Below are positions 26,818 through 36,151 of a stretch of 64,000 nt of DNA, piece after piece. Each line of letters starts with the position of its first letter. Positions within the stretch are counted from its first letter, which is position 1. The notes below the pieces were generated by a model. The model was given only the letters and a program-made list of their open reading frames with translations. It ran no database searches and had not been told where the DNA came from. The position numbers and the translations under genes were made by a program. Source of the DNA: a virus; IMG/VR virus record IMGVR_UViG_3300042566_001512, positions 1 to 64,000 of that record; one strand, written 5' to 3'.

Positions 26818-28116
26818 ATGAGCAAACTAAACGACTTTTACAAGCAGATACTAAAGCTCGGCGGGTTAGTGACCGACAAAGACGGGCTAGTCTCCGCTAC
26901 CATCGACGACTCCACTGTCCCTTTTACAGTAAAAGGAAAAAGACTAGCTCTCCCCACCAAAGAAAACATGGGCAAGACTGCAGACTTGGTCATCTTCCAT
27001 CCTCTTAGCGAAAACTTTTTGCGAGGAGAATCCGAAGTCATGCAAAGGTACAGGTCCGCCATTAACACTCGCCTGAACTATGTACTCGGTTGCCTAATGG
27101 AGGAAATGCTCACGCTAATCACTAGCGCGGGAGAACATCAGAAACTAACTCCGGAGCAAAGTGAGGTACTTTCTGTAGCGCACGAGGCCGACGAAGGCAC
27201 TCTAACCCGCTTTACTCAATTGCTAAAAGCAATGGGCCTTGGCGACAAAGAGAAGTCATTTGTAAACATCTACCTCAAAAAGACGGCCAGTATCAAAGGC
27301 AAAGTTTACAAAAGAGGCGCCATTGTAACATTTCCGTTTTACAAAGAGCTTATCAAAAAAGAGAAAAGCGTATACGGAGTGACGCTAAGAATTAAAGACA
27401 GAGAGGCTATCCAAAAGCTCTTGGAATTCATTATTCCTGGAATCGGAGAAGACGACGCTTATAATCAAGGCAGCTCCGGTGACGTTAGCCCGTTCTTGGA
27501 GTCCTTGCTAAAAGGCCTCATTGGAGTCGCTGCAAACATTAATTCCATTGCTACTTCATACAAGGACTTTCTTGCTCTGTACGATAACTATGTTTACAAC
27601 GCGGACTGGGTGGACACCATGGAAAACATCCATCTGCTGGAAACGGAAATCAGACTAGTGCCAATGCAGGCTGGAAACGAAGGTAGCATAATGTCTACCA
27701 ACCCATCCCCACCGCAACTATCTGTTGCACCACCCGTTCAGGAGAGCGTACATTCTCAGCCACAGCAAACGTACGCAGCCAATACGGCTGCTATGCGGCA
27801 AAACGTAGCGACGCCTGTACAGCAGAGCCAGGGACGTGATCCTAGTAAGGTTAGCTTTTCTGATCTGGATCAACGAAATCGACAAACGACGCCGATGCAG
27901 CAGCAAATAAACCCCGCATGGGGTCATATGCCAATGCAGCAGAACGTATGGCAACAATACCTTCCGCAGCCAGTTAGCGGACCCGTGGCCGCGCGGCAAA
28001 GCATCTCTTCACTAAGCGTATTGGCAAGCGCACAACCTCCCAGCTTGCCCATTAATCAAGTCGCCAATAACTACGGGTGGGGTAATCAGCTACAAAGTCA
28101 AAATTCTTTCATTTAA
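26818..28116 (+). CDS. Conserved protein with long Gln/Pro-rich tail (phiKZ gp70 position)
   Basis: 432 aa from ATG 26818 (MSKLNDFYKQ; AAAGGAAATAG). The N-terminal ~280 residues form a folded Lys-rich domain; the last ~150 are low-complexity Gln/Pro/Ser/Ala, with repeats such as PMQQQ and MPMQQN, so probably disordered and suited to multivalent contacts. It sits 13 bases after the gp69-like gene and is certainly co-expressed. Function unknown. Confidence 0.65.
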   Translation: MSKLNDFYKQILKLGGLVTDKDGLVSATIDDSTVPFTVKGKRLALPTKENMGKTADLVIFHPLSENFLRGESEVMQRYRSAINTRLNYVLGCLMEEMLTLITSAGEHQKLTPEQSEVLSVAHEADEGTLTRFTQLLKAMGLGDKEKSFVNIYLKKTASIKGKVYKRGAIVTFPFYKELIKKEKSVYGVTLRIKDREAIQKLLEFIIPGIGEDDAYNQGSSGDVSPFLESLLKGLIGVAANINSIATSYKDFLALYDNYVYNADWVDTMENIHLLETEIRLVPMQAGNEGSIMSTNPSPPQLSVAPPVQESVHSQPQQTYAANTAAMRQNVATPVQQSQGRDPSKVSFSDLDQRNRQTTPMQQQINPAWGHMPMQQNVWQQYLPQPVSGPVAARQSISSLSVLASAQPPSLPINQVANNYGWGNQLQSQNSFI

Positions 28117-28136
28117 AAACTTTTTGAAAATATAAA

Positions 28137-28334
28137 ATGTCAATTATTAACCAAACCAAATGCTACTTTGACGGCTACCTTAAAAGCCCACCCGGAGTCA
28201 GTGAAGACCGACTTAGGGCATATCAGCTACCTAGCATGGTAAACGGTAAACGACAAAAACCCACAAACTCAAAATACACTGTACTTGGAAACACGAAGCA
28301 ACAAGCAGGCGATAATAACCAGCACATTAAGTAA
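28137..28334 (+). CDS. Small hypothetical protein, 65 aa
   Basis: Follows the previous gene by 20 bases without a strong RBS. Polar, with several Lys/Gln residues; no domain. Its 3' end leads into a strong terminator, so it would be the last gene of the gp69-gp70 unit. Confidence 0.5.
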   Translation: MSIINQTKCYFDGYLKSPPGVSEDRLRAYQLPSMVNGKRQKPTNSKYTVLGNTKQQAGDNNQHIK

Positions 28335-28351
28335 AACTTAATAGACGTCAT

Positions 28352-28387
28352 AATAGGCTATGGATGTTCAGGCATCCATAGCCTATT
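28352..28387. terminator. Bidirectional hairpin
   Basis: AATAGGCTATGGATG / CATCCATAGCCTATT with a four- to six-base loop, between a plus-strand unit and the minus-strand gene ending at 28403. Confidence 0.7.
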
Positions 28388-28402
28388 TAAGGCATTTTTG
28401 TT

Positions 28403-28744
28403 TTAGAAATTAACAAGCCCGCTGTTAATAAAGCTTGACCTTATTTGTTCTATCTCTTCTGTGCTAGGCACTATTAAAGAATCTACATTCGGTTTAAAAT
28501 CAAATGGAGACAGGTAACCATTTACTCTGAGATAAATCCAGTGGTACTTTTGTTGAACGCCTCTGTAATTCAAGTATCCAAAGAAATCACCCTGGTAGAC
28601 CTCTGCAATATTTTTATCCACTATAAAGCTGCTAGACTTACTGCTGTTTCTCAAGTAATCTAAATGCGATTCCATGACATCCATGAAATTTTTAGAATAA
28701 TAAACCGGACTTCCCTCTTGTATAGATAGTCTGTTAACGTTCAT
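28403..28744 (-). CDS. Baseplate wedge protein, T4 gp53/LysM-like
   Basis: 113 aa. The pattern 'AEVYQGDFFGYLNYRG...YHWIYLRVNGYLSPFDF...DSLIVPSTEEI' fits gp53-type baseplate proteins and their LysM-like end: polypeptide must reach an (I/L)A-x-x-x-Y/F-G start, a (Y/W)-W-I-x-x-x-N-G-x-x-x-P-F core and a closing L-x-I/V-P. The hydrophobic/aromatic spacing agrees. It is a single minus-strand gene inserted between plus-strand RNAP genes. The alternative is an unrelated LysM-fold protein. Confidence 0.55.
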   Translation of the reverse strand: MNVNRLSIQEGSPVYYSKNFMDVMESHLDYLRNSSKSSSFIVDKNIAEVYQGDFFGYLNYRGVQQKYHWIYLRVNGYLSPFDFKPNVDSLIVPSTEEIEQIRSSFINSGLVNF

Positions 28745-28770
28745 TGATTACTCGTTTCTTTTTAAATAAA

Positions 28771-28794
28771 TGTCAGACACATATTACTAAATAG
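28771..28794 (+). promoter_or_regulatory. Promoter-like motif upstream of RNAP beta C
   Basis: TGTCAGACACATATTACTAA shares TCAGAC-CATATTAC with the motif at 23693. It is 63 bases upstream of the beta C start codon; both lead RNAP genes, suggesting shared timing. Confidence 0.5.
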
Positions 28795-28856
28795 TGAGAC
28801 TGACTAATGGGACTATTTACCGTTAAGAACCACATCATTTCTCTAAAGGAAAAGTA

Positions 28857-30992
28857 ATGAATAAAGAAAGACCAAACGAACTACATCGGGAACTGCTAAG
28901 CGTGTGCGGTTTAAACCCCTGGCACCAACACGTGTCCAGTGCGCGGGTTGCGATGTTCACTTCGCATTTGGGTCAGATGTTGCAAATCCAAGGTGCCACA
29001 GAAAGAACCTTTCAAACTGGAATGGAAGCGGAGTACGGAAAATACACATTTAACGTACAAATGCCATGCAACGGAAAAATTGTAAAAATAATTGAACGAT
29101 ACAGACCCGACCTAGGTAAGGACAGCATAAAGGAGAACCCGGAAACTGTGGTTATCTACGAAGACGTTGACACCAAGGTAATCGGGCACTTTAGTTTAAC
29201 TACCTATAAATCAAATCACCAGTATTTCGGTTTCAGATACGTAGCTAAAGACGGCCTTCGTCATCTCAGGGAAGGTCAGCATATTCCAAAAGGTACCGTT
29301 TTCTTGGATTCGCCATCTGTCACCGATGACGGCGGGTACAAGTACGGTATACAGGCTAACGTAGCAATGATGAGTCATCCCGCGGTGGCTGAAGACGGGG
29401 TAATGATAAGCGAGGAGTTTGCGGAAAAATTGAAATACAATACATACGAGACTCGCGTTATTGAATGGGGTACTGAGGAATTTGCGCTAAACCTATACGG
29501 CGACGTTAACAACCACAAGGCATTCCCTGACATCGGGGATCCGGTAAGGCCCGATGGCTTGCTGATGGCCCTTCGTAGCTGCGAGCCGGGTATCTTAGCT
29601 GGGGTGGAGCAAAATATCTACGACATAATGCAGGTGGATTTTACTTTTGATAACACGGTTTACGCCAACGGTCCCGGAGGAAAGGTTGTGGATGTCAAAG
29701 TACAGCACGACTTCAATAACTCTAATTTTTCAGACAAGAACATGGACAAGCAGGTCCAGAAATACGACGCTGTTCGTAGAGCGTATCACCAGAAAATTGT
29801 AGATTTCTACAATAGCATGGTCAAGCTAAGAGGGCAGTCATTGCATATTACTCCGGAGTTTAGTAACCTGGTGGTGCAGTCTTTGGCCGTGGTTAACGAA
29901 GGACCCGGGCATCAGCGCGTCACGAAGCTTTACAGAAAAGTTCCGTTGGATATTTACAGGGTAGAGATCGTAATCGAGTACACACACAGACCGGGAATTG
30001 GCGGAAAACTAACAGACTGTCATGGCGGCAAGGGTGTCATATGTCAAATAGAGCCAAAGTGCAACATGCCAGTAGACGAGGAAGGAAACGTTGCTGACAT
30101 TGTGATGGACGGGGGCGCTACCGTTAACCGAATGAACGTTAGCAGACTTTACGAACAATACTACAACTCGGCCAGTAGACAGGTTCACAACACGGTATGT
30201 AAAATGCTAGGCGTGGACCCTTATACCAATGAGGTAGCGGCAAATGACATCATAAGTTCGCTAGAATCGCATCGGATAGAGGATGCCTATAATTACTTAC
30301 TGGGCTATTACGGGATAATGTACGAGCCGATGGTCAAATGGGCCAGTGAAAGGCAAGAGTCTCTATCTGAGTTCATGGCGACGATTGTTAGCAAAGGCGT
30401 ATACATATATCTACCTCCTGATAATCCTAAAGAATCTGTGCAGATTTTAAAGGACATAGAAGCTAGTAAATATCGACCACACATCGGAAAAGTTAGCTAC
30501 GTCGGAAACAGTGGTAATAGAGTAACCACAATCGACAACGTTAGAGTTGGCGGAATGTATATTTTGCTTCTAGAGAAAACAGGGGATGACTGGAGCAGTG
30601 TTTCTTCCGCTAAGCTTCAGCATTTTGGGGTTATCGCTCCACTTACCAAGCAAGATAAGCATTCTAATCCCGCAAGACTACAGGGCGTCAAGAGCGCAGG
30701 CGAGGCGGAAGTTCGCATTTTTAAGTCATATACCAAAGGCAACTTCACTGTAGAGTTGATGGACAGAAACAATAATCCAAAAACACATAAACACATATGC
30801 AATGCAATACTCAGCGTACCGTATCCAACCAACGTCGACAAATTTGTAGACAGAGCAGCAATGCCGTATGGCGGTGTAAAACCACTTACCTTGATCAGAC
30901 ACATAACTGAATGCGCGGGGTTTAGATTCAAGTACACGCCGTACGACGCCACTAAGCCCAGTAGCTACGTGGACGACGGTGAGACGGATTAA
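28857..30992 (+). CDS. Non-virion RNAP beta C-terminal subunit (phiKZ gp71-73-like)
   Basis: 711 aa, uninterrupted. C-terminal part of the second-largest RNAP subunit. Visible: AVAEDGVMISEEFAEK near residue 180, the conserved block HRPGIGGKLTDCHGGKGVICQIEP near 375-400 (bacterial form GDK.AGRHGNKGV), DIVMDGGATVNRMNVSRL near 420, and a C-terminal GNRVTTIDNVRVGGMYILLL near 550 (bacterial GRMYMLKLNHL) followed by the beta-clamp-like end. In phiKZ the equivalent gene is broken by an intron; here it is whole. The beta N-terminal partner (gp123-like) is not in the window. Overlaps a possible GTG of the next gene. Confidence 0.92.
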   Translation: MNKERPNELHRELLSVCGLNPWHQHVSSARVAMFTSHLGQMLQIQGATERTFQTGMEAEYGKYTFNVQMPCNGKIVKIIERYRPDLGKDSIKENPETVVIYEDVDTKVIGHFSLTTYKSNHQYFGFRYVAKDGLRHLREGQHIPKGTVFLDSPSVTDDGGYKYGIQANVAMMSHPAVAEDGVMISEEFAEKLKYNTYETRVIEWGTEEFALNLYGDVNNHKAFPDIGDPVRPDGLLMALRSCEPGILAGVEQNIYDIMQVDFTFDNTVYANGPGGKVVDVKVQHDFNNSNFSDKNMDKQVQKYDAVRRAYHQKIVDFYNSMVKLRGQSLHITPEFSNLVVQSLAVVNEGPGHQRVTKLYRKVPLDIYRVEIVIEYTHRPGIGGKLTDCHGGKGVICQIEPKCNMPVDEEGNVADIVMDGGATVNRMNVSRLYEQYYNSASRQVHNTVCKMLGVDPYTNEVAANDIISSLESHRIEDAYNYLLGYYGIMYEPMVKWASERQESLSEFMATIVSKGVYIYLPPDNPKESVQILKDIEASKYRPHIGKVSYVGNSGNRVTTIDNVRVGGMYILLLEKTGDDWSSVSSAKLQHFGVIAPLTKQDKHSNPARLQGVKSAGEAEVRIFKSYTKGNFTVELMDRNNNPKTHKHICNAILSVPYPTNVDKFVDRAAMPYGGVKPLTLIRHITECAGFRFKYTPYDATKPSSYVDDGETD

Positions 30993-31005
30993 CAAAGGAT
31001 TAGCT

Positions 31006-33015
31006 GTGAAAGTACACGTAAGAAAACTACTTGGTTTAACAACGGATACTCTATGGGAAAACCTCAGGGGTGACTTCACCTTGGTGTTCGATGACGACTC
31101 TTTCATTAATACCAATGAAAAAGAATGCATTTATTCCAGTTACTGCTGGGAGCTGTTCAGGGAATACCCCAACACAACAATAAAAACAGATCATCACATC
31201 AGAGGTGTAATAAAAGACGGCAGAATGACTGCCGATACGCACAACGACCTTATTTCCGCAATATTGTTTGACATCTATGACAGCTATGCTGAGCTTGTTC
31301 CTAACAAGACTCATCTGCTGGACAGACTAACCAAAAGAGCATATGAGATCATTAATCTCATGTACAACGAATTTAGCTACAAGTTAGAGGCGTACGTAAC
31401 AACTCTTGACATCTTGGACTTTCTTGAAATAGACGAGCATCCAGATATAGCTAACGCAGAGAAAAATCTACAACAAACACAAGAAGGCATTGATGCTTTC
31501 TATACTCTAATCAAGAAAACAATCAACAACGACAGTAGATTAGAAAACAACCAGTTGGCCAAAGCAGTAAGAAGTAAGCTGGTTAAAGTGGATCAGACTT
31601 TGCAATGTGTAGGCCCGAGAGGCTTCCTGACTGACGTGGACTCTTACATTTACAAGAAGCCAATCGTCACAGGCTACTTCAGAGGCATTCGCACACTAGA
31701 GGACTCCATGAAAGAGTCCAGGTCCGCAGCCAAGGCTCTGATGTTCTCCGTCGATCCAATGAAAAAGGCGGAGTATTTTTCTCGACGCCAGCAGTTCGTT
31801 TGCCAAAACGTAAAAAACCTACATCACGTGGATTGCGGAAGCCAGCACTACTTGCTATGGCAAGTCAGAGGGGAAGAAGTAGTTGAGGGCGTGGTAACCA
31901 GAGAAAGTGACCTTAAAACCATTTTCGGAAAATACTATTTGGACGAGGCTACAAATACGCTTAAGTGTATAAAGAAAACGGACACACACTTGATAGGCAA
32001 GACTATCAAAATGCGAGACCCTGTAGCTGGCTGCCAGCATCCCGACCCATACGGAATCTGCGAAGTGTGTTTTGGTGACGCTGCACTTACAGTGCCAGAA
32101 TTCACTAACCTGGGGCATATGGCGTGCGTATCCATGACACAAATCGTTACCCAATTGGTACTGTCTACAAAGCACTATGATGGCTCTAGTGTAGTGGAAG
32201 GTATTCGTCTACAGCCACACGACAAAAAGTACCTAGCAGCGCCAATTAATGGTAATGACTACTATCTAAGTGGTGATCTGAAAAACAAAAAGGTATATAT
32301 AAAAATAGATTCAAAAGACGCTAAGGGTCTTGCTGACGTTTCCATGGTGGACGACGTTAACAAGCTTACGGTATCGAGAATATCTGAAATTAATGAAATA
32401 CAATTAATTATCGACAATTCTAAAGGAGTAATAGACGAGATTCCTATTGAGGTAGCTGTCAACAAGAGACTCGCTAACATGACGCATCAGCTTTTGCGTC
32501 ATTGTAAAAAGCACGGATGGGAGATTACCGACGACAACAAGTACATAATTGACATGACGGGTTGGGATTGGTCACTTCCTATCTTGACGCTACCGCTTCG
32601 CCATTTCAACATGATGGACTTCGCTACCGAAATTGCAAAAGTTCTAGAGGCCACAGTGAAAGACATGAAAGCCAGAGATACGGTAGTAGACCCGGCTGTA
32701 ATGTTGACGGAGTTTCATGACCTAGTTAATAAACGAATTACGGTGAATCTTTCCATACTTAGCATTATCATCTATAGCTCTATGGTGGTGTCGGCCACTG
32801 ACGGGATGTATTCTCTACCGAAGCCATGGACGGGATCCGGTATGGGCGTGATGAAGCTTATTATGGAGAACAGGTCGCTTTCGGCAACAATGGCCTATGA
32901 GAGACAAACTAATACTGTTTTGTCCCCCAATAGCTATTTGATGACCAACAGGCCAGATCATCTGTTCGATAGCTTAGTATGCCCCAGTGAGATGCAACAA
33001 CTGGGTTTGCTATAA
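31006..33015 (+). CDS. Non-virion RNAP beta' C-terminal subunit (phiKZ gp74-like)
   Basis: 669 aa from GTG 31006, chosen because AAAGGA lies six bases upstream, 13 bases after the beta C stop; the GTG at 30979 lacks an RBS. It carries the bridge-helix/trigger-loop block GPRGFLTDVDSYIYKKPIVTG then FRGIRTLEDSMKESRSAAK near 215-255 (bacterial form: TPIKSNFREGLTVLEYF...GARKGLADTA), a zinc-type CQHPDPYGICEVC near 350, and VTQLVLSTKHYDG near 385 (GTQLTMRTFHxGG). It completes beta' with the intron-containing gene at 16408-18604. Confidence 0.92.
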   Translation: MKVHVRKLLGLTTDTLWENLRGDFTLVFDDDSFINTNEKECIYSSYCWELFREYPNTTIKTDHHIRGVIKDGRMTADTHNDLISAILFDIYDSYAELVPNKTHLLDRLTKRAYEIINLMYNEFSYKLEAYVTTLDILDFLEIDEHPDIANAEKNLQQTQEGIDAFYTLIKKTINNDSRLENNQLAKAVRSKLVKVDQTLQCVGPRGFLTDVDSYIYKKPIVTGYFRGIRTLEDSMKESRSAAKALMFSVDPMKKAEYFSRRQQFVCQNVKNLHHVDCGSQHYLLWQVRGEEVVEGVVTRESDLKTIFGKYYLDEATNTLKCIKKTDTHLIGKTIKMRDPVAGCQHPDPYGICEVCFGDAALTVPEFTNLGHMACVSMTQIVTQLVLSTKHYDGSSVVEGIRLQPHDKKYLAAPINGNDYYLSGDLKNKKVYIKIDSKDAKGLADVSMVDDVNKLTVSRISEINEIQLIIDNSKGVIDEIPIEVAVNKRLANMTHQLLRHCKKHGWEITDDNKYIIDMTGWDWSLPILTLPLRHFNMMDFATEIAKVLEATVKDMKARDTVVDPAVMLTEFHDLVNKRITVNLSILSIIIYSSMVVSATDGMYSLPKPWTGSGMGVMKLIMENRSLSATMAYERQTNTVLSPNSYLMTNRPDHLFDSLVCPSEMQQLGLL

Positions 33016-33025
33016 TCCAACTATA

Positions 33026-33054
33026 AGACTGTCGGGAATAAAACCCGACAGTCT
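33026..33054 (+). terminator. Terminator after the RNAP operon
   Basis: AGACTGTCGGG / CCCGACAGTCT with a loop AATAAAA, then TTTATTT. Confidence 0.75.
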
Positions 33055-33074
33055 CTTTATTTAAAAGGATAAAA

Positions 33075-33341
33075 ATGCAAATTTTAGCAGAGGTAAGTTT
33101 TTGCGATCTGCGTGTTGGGGATAGGGTAAAATCAAAAAACACAGGCAGAGAGGGGTTTATACGAAACCTTATAGATATAACCGAAGCGCGCCGACGAGAC
33201 GACAACGAAATAGTCATATATTGGGAAAACGGGAACGTGTCTTATCATTGGCAATATATGTACGTTAATGTATGGTTAATGTTATTCTATCTTATATATA
33301 AAACTAAAGGAATATTACCGTATAACTACCTACCGACTTGA
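33075..33341 (+). CDS. Small hypothetical protein, 88 aa
   Basis: RBS AAAAGGATAAAA. The N-terminal half (ILAEVSFCDLRVGDRVKSKNTGREGFI) has the form of a small SH3/KOW-like barrel, and IVIYWENGNVSYH could be a further strand. The stop codon lies inside the following hairpin. Function unknown. Confidence 0.55.
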   Translation: MQILAEVSFCDLRVGDRVKSKNTGREGFIRNLIDITEARRRDDNEIVIYWENGNVSYHWQYMYVNVWLMLFYLIYKTKGILPYNYLPT

Positions 33342-33370
33342 TACATACGTCAAGTCGGTAGGTAGTTATA
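33321..33370 (+). terminator. Long hairpin overlapping the stop codon of the 88-aa gene
   Basis: TATAACTACCTACCGACTTG pairs with its exact complement; perfect 20-bp stem with a loop of about ten bases. Confidence 0.75.
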
Positions 33371-33491
33371 AACGGTTTAGTTTTTACATATTTATAATTT
33401 GTTTGCCGCAGATAGTAAATATATAAAAATTGCAAATAAAGTAAGTGGATGTTTGTTTAAGAAAACCTAGTCGTCGCTTTTTTGACGATTT

Positions 33492-35051
33492 ATGAAAAAC
33501 GCAAGGTACAAAACTGTGACTAATATACATTTTTTGATGACTGTATACAGTCACCATTTCAGTTTATCGAGATTATCGCCGGTAGGCAGGATGCTTGCCA
33601 TAAAGTTTGCTAACAGATATGTGCAATTTGGATTAGTACCAATTGCGGGTCAAATGCGGAAGAAGGCACTGAAAGTATTTGGAGTTGCTAACGCAGATAG
33701 AACCGAGTTTAGGTTTCACATTAATCAGCTTCCTGAGTTTTATAAATTACTCTCTCAGACCGGCTACGATAATCCAAATTTACATAAACGAGTAGAAGTT
33801 TCAGTAAAACCCACTCCTTCTGTAGATCTGATTGTGGATAGTAAATACGTCCCTAGGGATTATCAGGTTCCCATTGTTGAGTACCTCATTAAGAAGGAGC
33901 CTAAGTGTAAGCTGGTGGGGCTTCAAACGGGCGGCGGGAAATCTTTAGTCTCCATGTTGGGTATATCTAAACTAAAGAAAATACCTTGCATAATAGTAAA
34001 GCCGGCATATATTGAAAAGTGGACTGATGATCTAGTAAAAACCTACAATCTCACGATTGACGAGATCATGGTAGTCCAAGGCGGTAAGCACCTCATGGCG
34101 CTATTGAATCTAATGAAGGAAAACAAGCTAAACTATAAAGCGGTAATTGTAAGTAATAGGACTATGCAAATATGGCTTACTGCCTATGAGAGAAACAAAG
34201 AGTACGCACTTGAGCTAGGATACTGTATTCATCCTCAGGAGTTCTTTGAGCATATCGGGGCAGGCATCAGGTTGATAGATGAGGTCCATCAAGACTTTCA
34301 CTTTAACTTTAAATTAGATTTGTATACAAACGTAGAATACGCGATGAGTTTGTCGGCTACGTTGATTACGAATGACCCCTTTTTGAGGAGCATGCACGAT
34401 GTAGCATATCCAATAAAGGATAGATACTCTTCCCCACCTTTGAACAAGTACATCAATAGCTTTGCCGTCCATTATAGGTTTAATAAACCGGATAAAATTC
34501 GCACTCATGAATACGGTAGTAAAAACTACTCACATGGGGCGGTAGAGCAATCTGTGATGAAGCACACGCCCACTATGCACGGTTATTTAAACCTAATAGA
34601 TTATACTCTTAGCATCGGGTATACCCAGAGTAAGAAACAGGATAAGAAATGCATAGTGTTTGCTTACTCGGTTGACATGTGTACCCGAATAACTAAGTTT
34701 CTTGAATCAAAGTATCCGCAGTACGACGTAAGAAGATATGTGGCCGATGACCCTTATGAAAATCTGATGCAGGCAGACGTAATCGTATCCACTTTGGGGT
34801 CGGCAGGAACTGCCGTGGACATACCAAATCTAACTAACGTGATTTTGACTACTGCCGTAGACAGCATACAGAGCAACGTACAATCGTTAGGCCGTCTACG
34901 TAACCTGGACAGCGGAAATACTGCAACGCAGTTTCATTATTTCGTATGCGACGACATACCAAAGCACGTAGAGTACCACAGTAGAAAAAAAGAAATGTTA
35001 GGACAAAGAGCTAAATCTTTTATAGACGTATATTCTGGATTTGTGCTGTAG
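33492..35051 (+). CDS. SF2 DNA helicase, UvsW-like
   Basis: 519 aa. Motif Q/I: VPRDYQVPIVEYL then LQTGGGKSLVS (Walker A, residues 144-153); motif II IDEVH near 258; motif III LSATL near 280; helicase C-terminal motifs VSTLGSAGTAVDIP near 430 and motif VI-like QSLGRLR near 465. This matches T4 UvsW and related helicases that remodel branched DNA and promote the switch to recombination-dependent replication. The start is uncertain: no good RBS at 33492; a Met about 15 residues in is an alternative. Confidence 0.85.
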   Translation: MKNARYKTVTNIHFLMTVYSHHFSLSRLSPVGRMLAIKFANRYVQFGLVPIAGQMRKKALKVFGVANADRTEFRFHINQLPEFYKLLSQTGYDNPNLHKRVEVSVKPTPSVDLIVDSKYVPRDYQVPIVEYLIKKEPKCKLVGLQTGGGKSLVSMLGISKLKKIPCIIVKPAYIEKWTDDLVKTYNLTIDEIMVVQGGKHLMALLNLMKENKLNYKAVIVSNRTMQIWLTAYERNKEYALELGYCIHPQEFFEHIGAGIRLIDEVHQDFHFNFKLDLYTNVEYAMSLSATLITNDPFLRSMHDVAYPIKDRYSSPPLNKYINSFAVHYRFNKPDKIRTHEYGSKNYSHGAVEQSVMKHTPTMHGYLNLIDYTLSIGYTQSKKQDKKCIVFAYSVDMCTRITKFLESKYPQYDVRRYVADDPYENLMQADVIVSTLGSAGTAVDIPNLTNVILTTAVDSIQSNVQSLGRLRNLDSGNTATQFHYFVCDDIPKHVEYHSRKKEMLGQRAKSFIDVYSGFVL

Positions 35052-35071
35052 ATATTTATAATTTAGTAATT

Positions 35072-35413
35072 ATGAAAAACATTAACAAATGGAAGCTGTT
35101 CTTAGAAGATGAAAGGCATCCTGTTAAAACACAAGATAAAAGCATAGTAGTGTGCAGGTCAAGCCAACATGCAATAAACGAATGTGTTTTAAGGGGCTGT
35201 TTGCCTGACGAGATCATGTTTGATCACGATCTAGGTGGCCAAGACACGTCTATTAATTTCATACGCTGGATGATAGATGCTTTATTGGGTGATTTTGGTA
35301 ATAGTTACTTTTTGCCTGAAGACTTTTCTTACAGCGTTCATAGCCAAAACCCGGTTGGTGCTAAAAACATCAAGTCTTTAATGGATGGGATTATTTTAGA
35401 GTTTAAGCAGTAA
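35072..35413 (+). CDS. Cyclic-phosphate-processing receiver (cREC) domain protein, 113 aa
   Basis: Residues fit the cREC family: LFLEDERHP near the start (acidic pair of the receiver fold), MFDHDLGGQDTSINF in the middle (the characteristic DHDLG) and YSVHSQNPVGAKNI near the end (HSxNPxGxxNI). Family members are proposed to act on cyclic phosphates in nucleotide or RNA repair pathways. It follows the helicase by 20 bases. Confidence 0.75.
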   Translation: MKNINKWKLFLEDERHPVKTQDKSIVVCRSSQHAINECVLRGCLPDEIMFDHDLGGQDTSINFIRWMIDALLGDFGNSYFLPEDFSYSVHSQNPVGAKNIKSLMDGIILEFKQ

Positions 35414-35415
35414 GT

Positions 35416-35453
35416 CATATAGCCCTAATGGATTAATCCATTAGGGCTATATG
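35416..35453 (+). terminator. Terminator
   Basis: CATATAGCCCTAATGGATT / AATCCATTAGGGCTATATG with no free loop beyond the turn. Confidence 0.75.
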
Positions 35454-35472
35454 CTTTAACTGATCTTATTTA

Positions 35473-35497
35473 TTTTCAGTCACATATACTAAAATAG
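35473..35497 (+). promoter_or_regulatory. Promoter-like motif
   Basis: TTTTCAGTCACATATACTAA, almost identical to the motif at 38126. The 216 bases between the preceding terminator and the gene at 35670 otherwise contain only a nine-codon reading frame (35532-35561) with an AAAGGAC RBS. Confidence 0.5.
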
Positions 35498-35669
35498 ACA
35501 ACTGGTTCATTCTGCTTAAAGGACTTTAATTATGATGGACAAGAATATTTTGCCAGGATAACAAACGTTTTTGTTCGCTTTTGTTGCTGCGAATACTCAA
35601 CGAAACGTCTTGGGGCTGGTTCTGTGGGTTCCTGACGGTAAAGCAAACTAATTAATGTAAGGATTTAAT

Positions 35670-36131
35670 ATGTCAACCAAAGAATTTCAAGAGTACGAAA
35701 AACGCCACAGCGAATTGAAGCGTCGGCTCACGCAAGCGCCAGATTGTATAAGTCACAGTGACAAAGGGTACGTAGTATACAGCAAGCAACAAATGGACCA
35801 GATGTTCTCATCTGGAAAAACCAGGTTTAGTGTTATAAGTTATAGAAATAGCAATCACTGCTTATCTGTTTACTTCTACGTAAGCGACCATCTGTTTGGG
35901 TATGGGGTACTGCCAAAAAGTTTTGTTACGTGTAGTACGGCAATCCCCAATTACGTAGTTCCAAGACCTACATTGCCTTCAGGCGTTATTAAAGACAGGA
36001 AGGACTACGAAAAAGTATTCCAGGAATACGATTACTGCATCGAGACAATCGATGAACTGTGTGACTTCGTAATCAAGATCGAAGATATTGAGAAACGTAA
36101 AATCTCGGCTTCTGTAGAAAGTCGAGACTAA
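35670..36131 (+). CDS. Hypothetical protein, 153 aa
   Basis: RBS TAAGGATTTAAT. An N-terminal charged helix (EFQEYEKRHSELKRRL) leads into a strand-rich middle (RFSVISYRNSNHCLSVYFYV) and an acidic helical end. Unknown function; first gene of an accessory run of small genes with a promoter-like motif. Confidence 0.6.
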   Translation: MSTKEFQEYEKRHSELKRRLTQAPDCISHSDKGYVVYSKQQMDQMFSSGKTRFSVISYRNSNHCLSVYFYVSDHLFGYGVLPKSFVTCSTAIPNYVVPRPTLPSGVIKDRKDYEKVFQEYDYCIETIDELCDFVIKIEDIEKRKISASVESRD

Positions 36132-36151
36132 AAAGAGAGTTAACAACTAAA

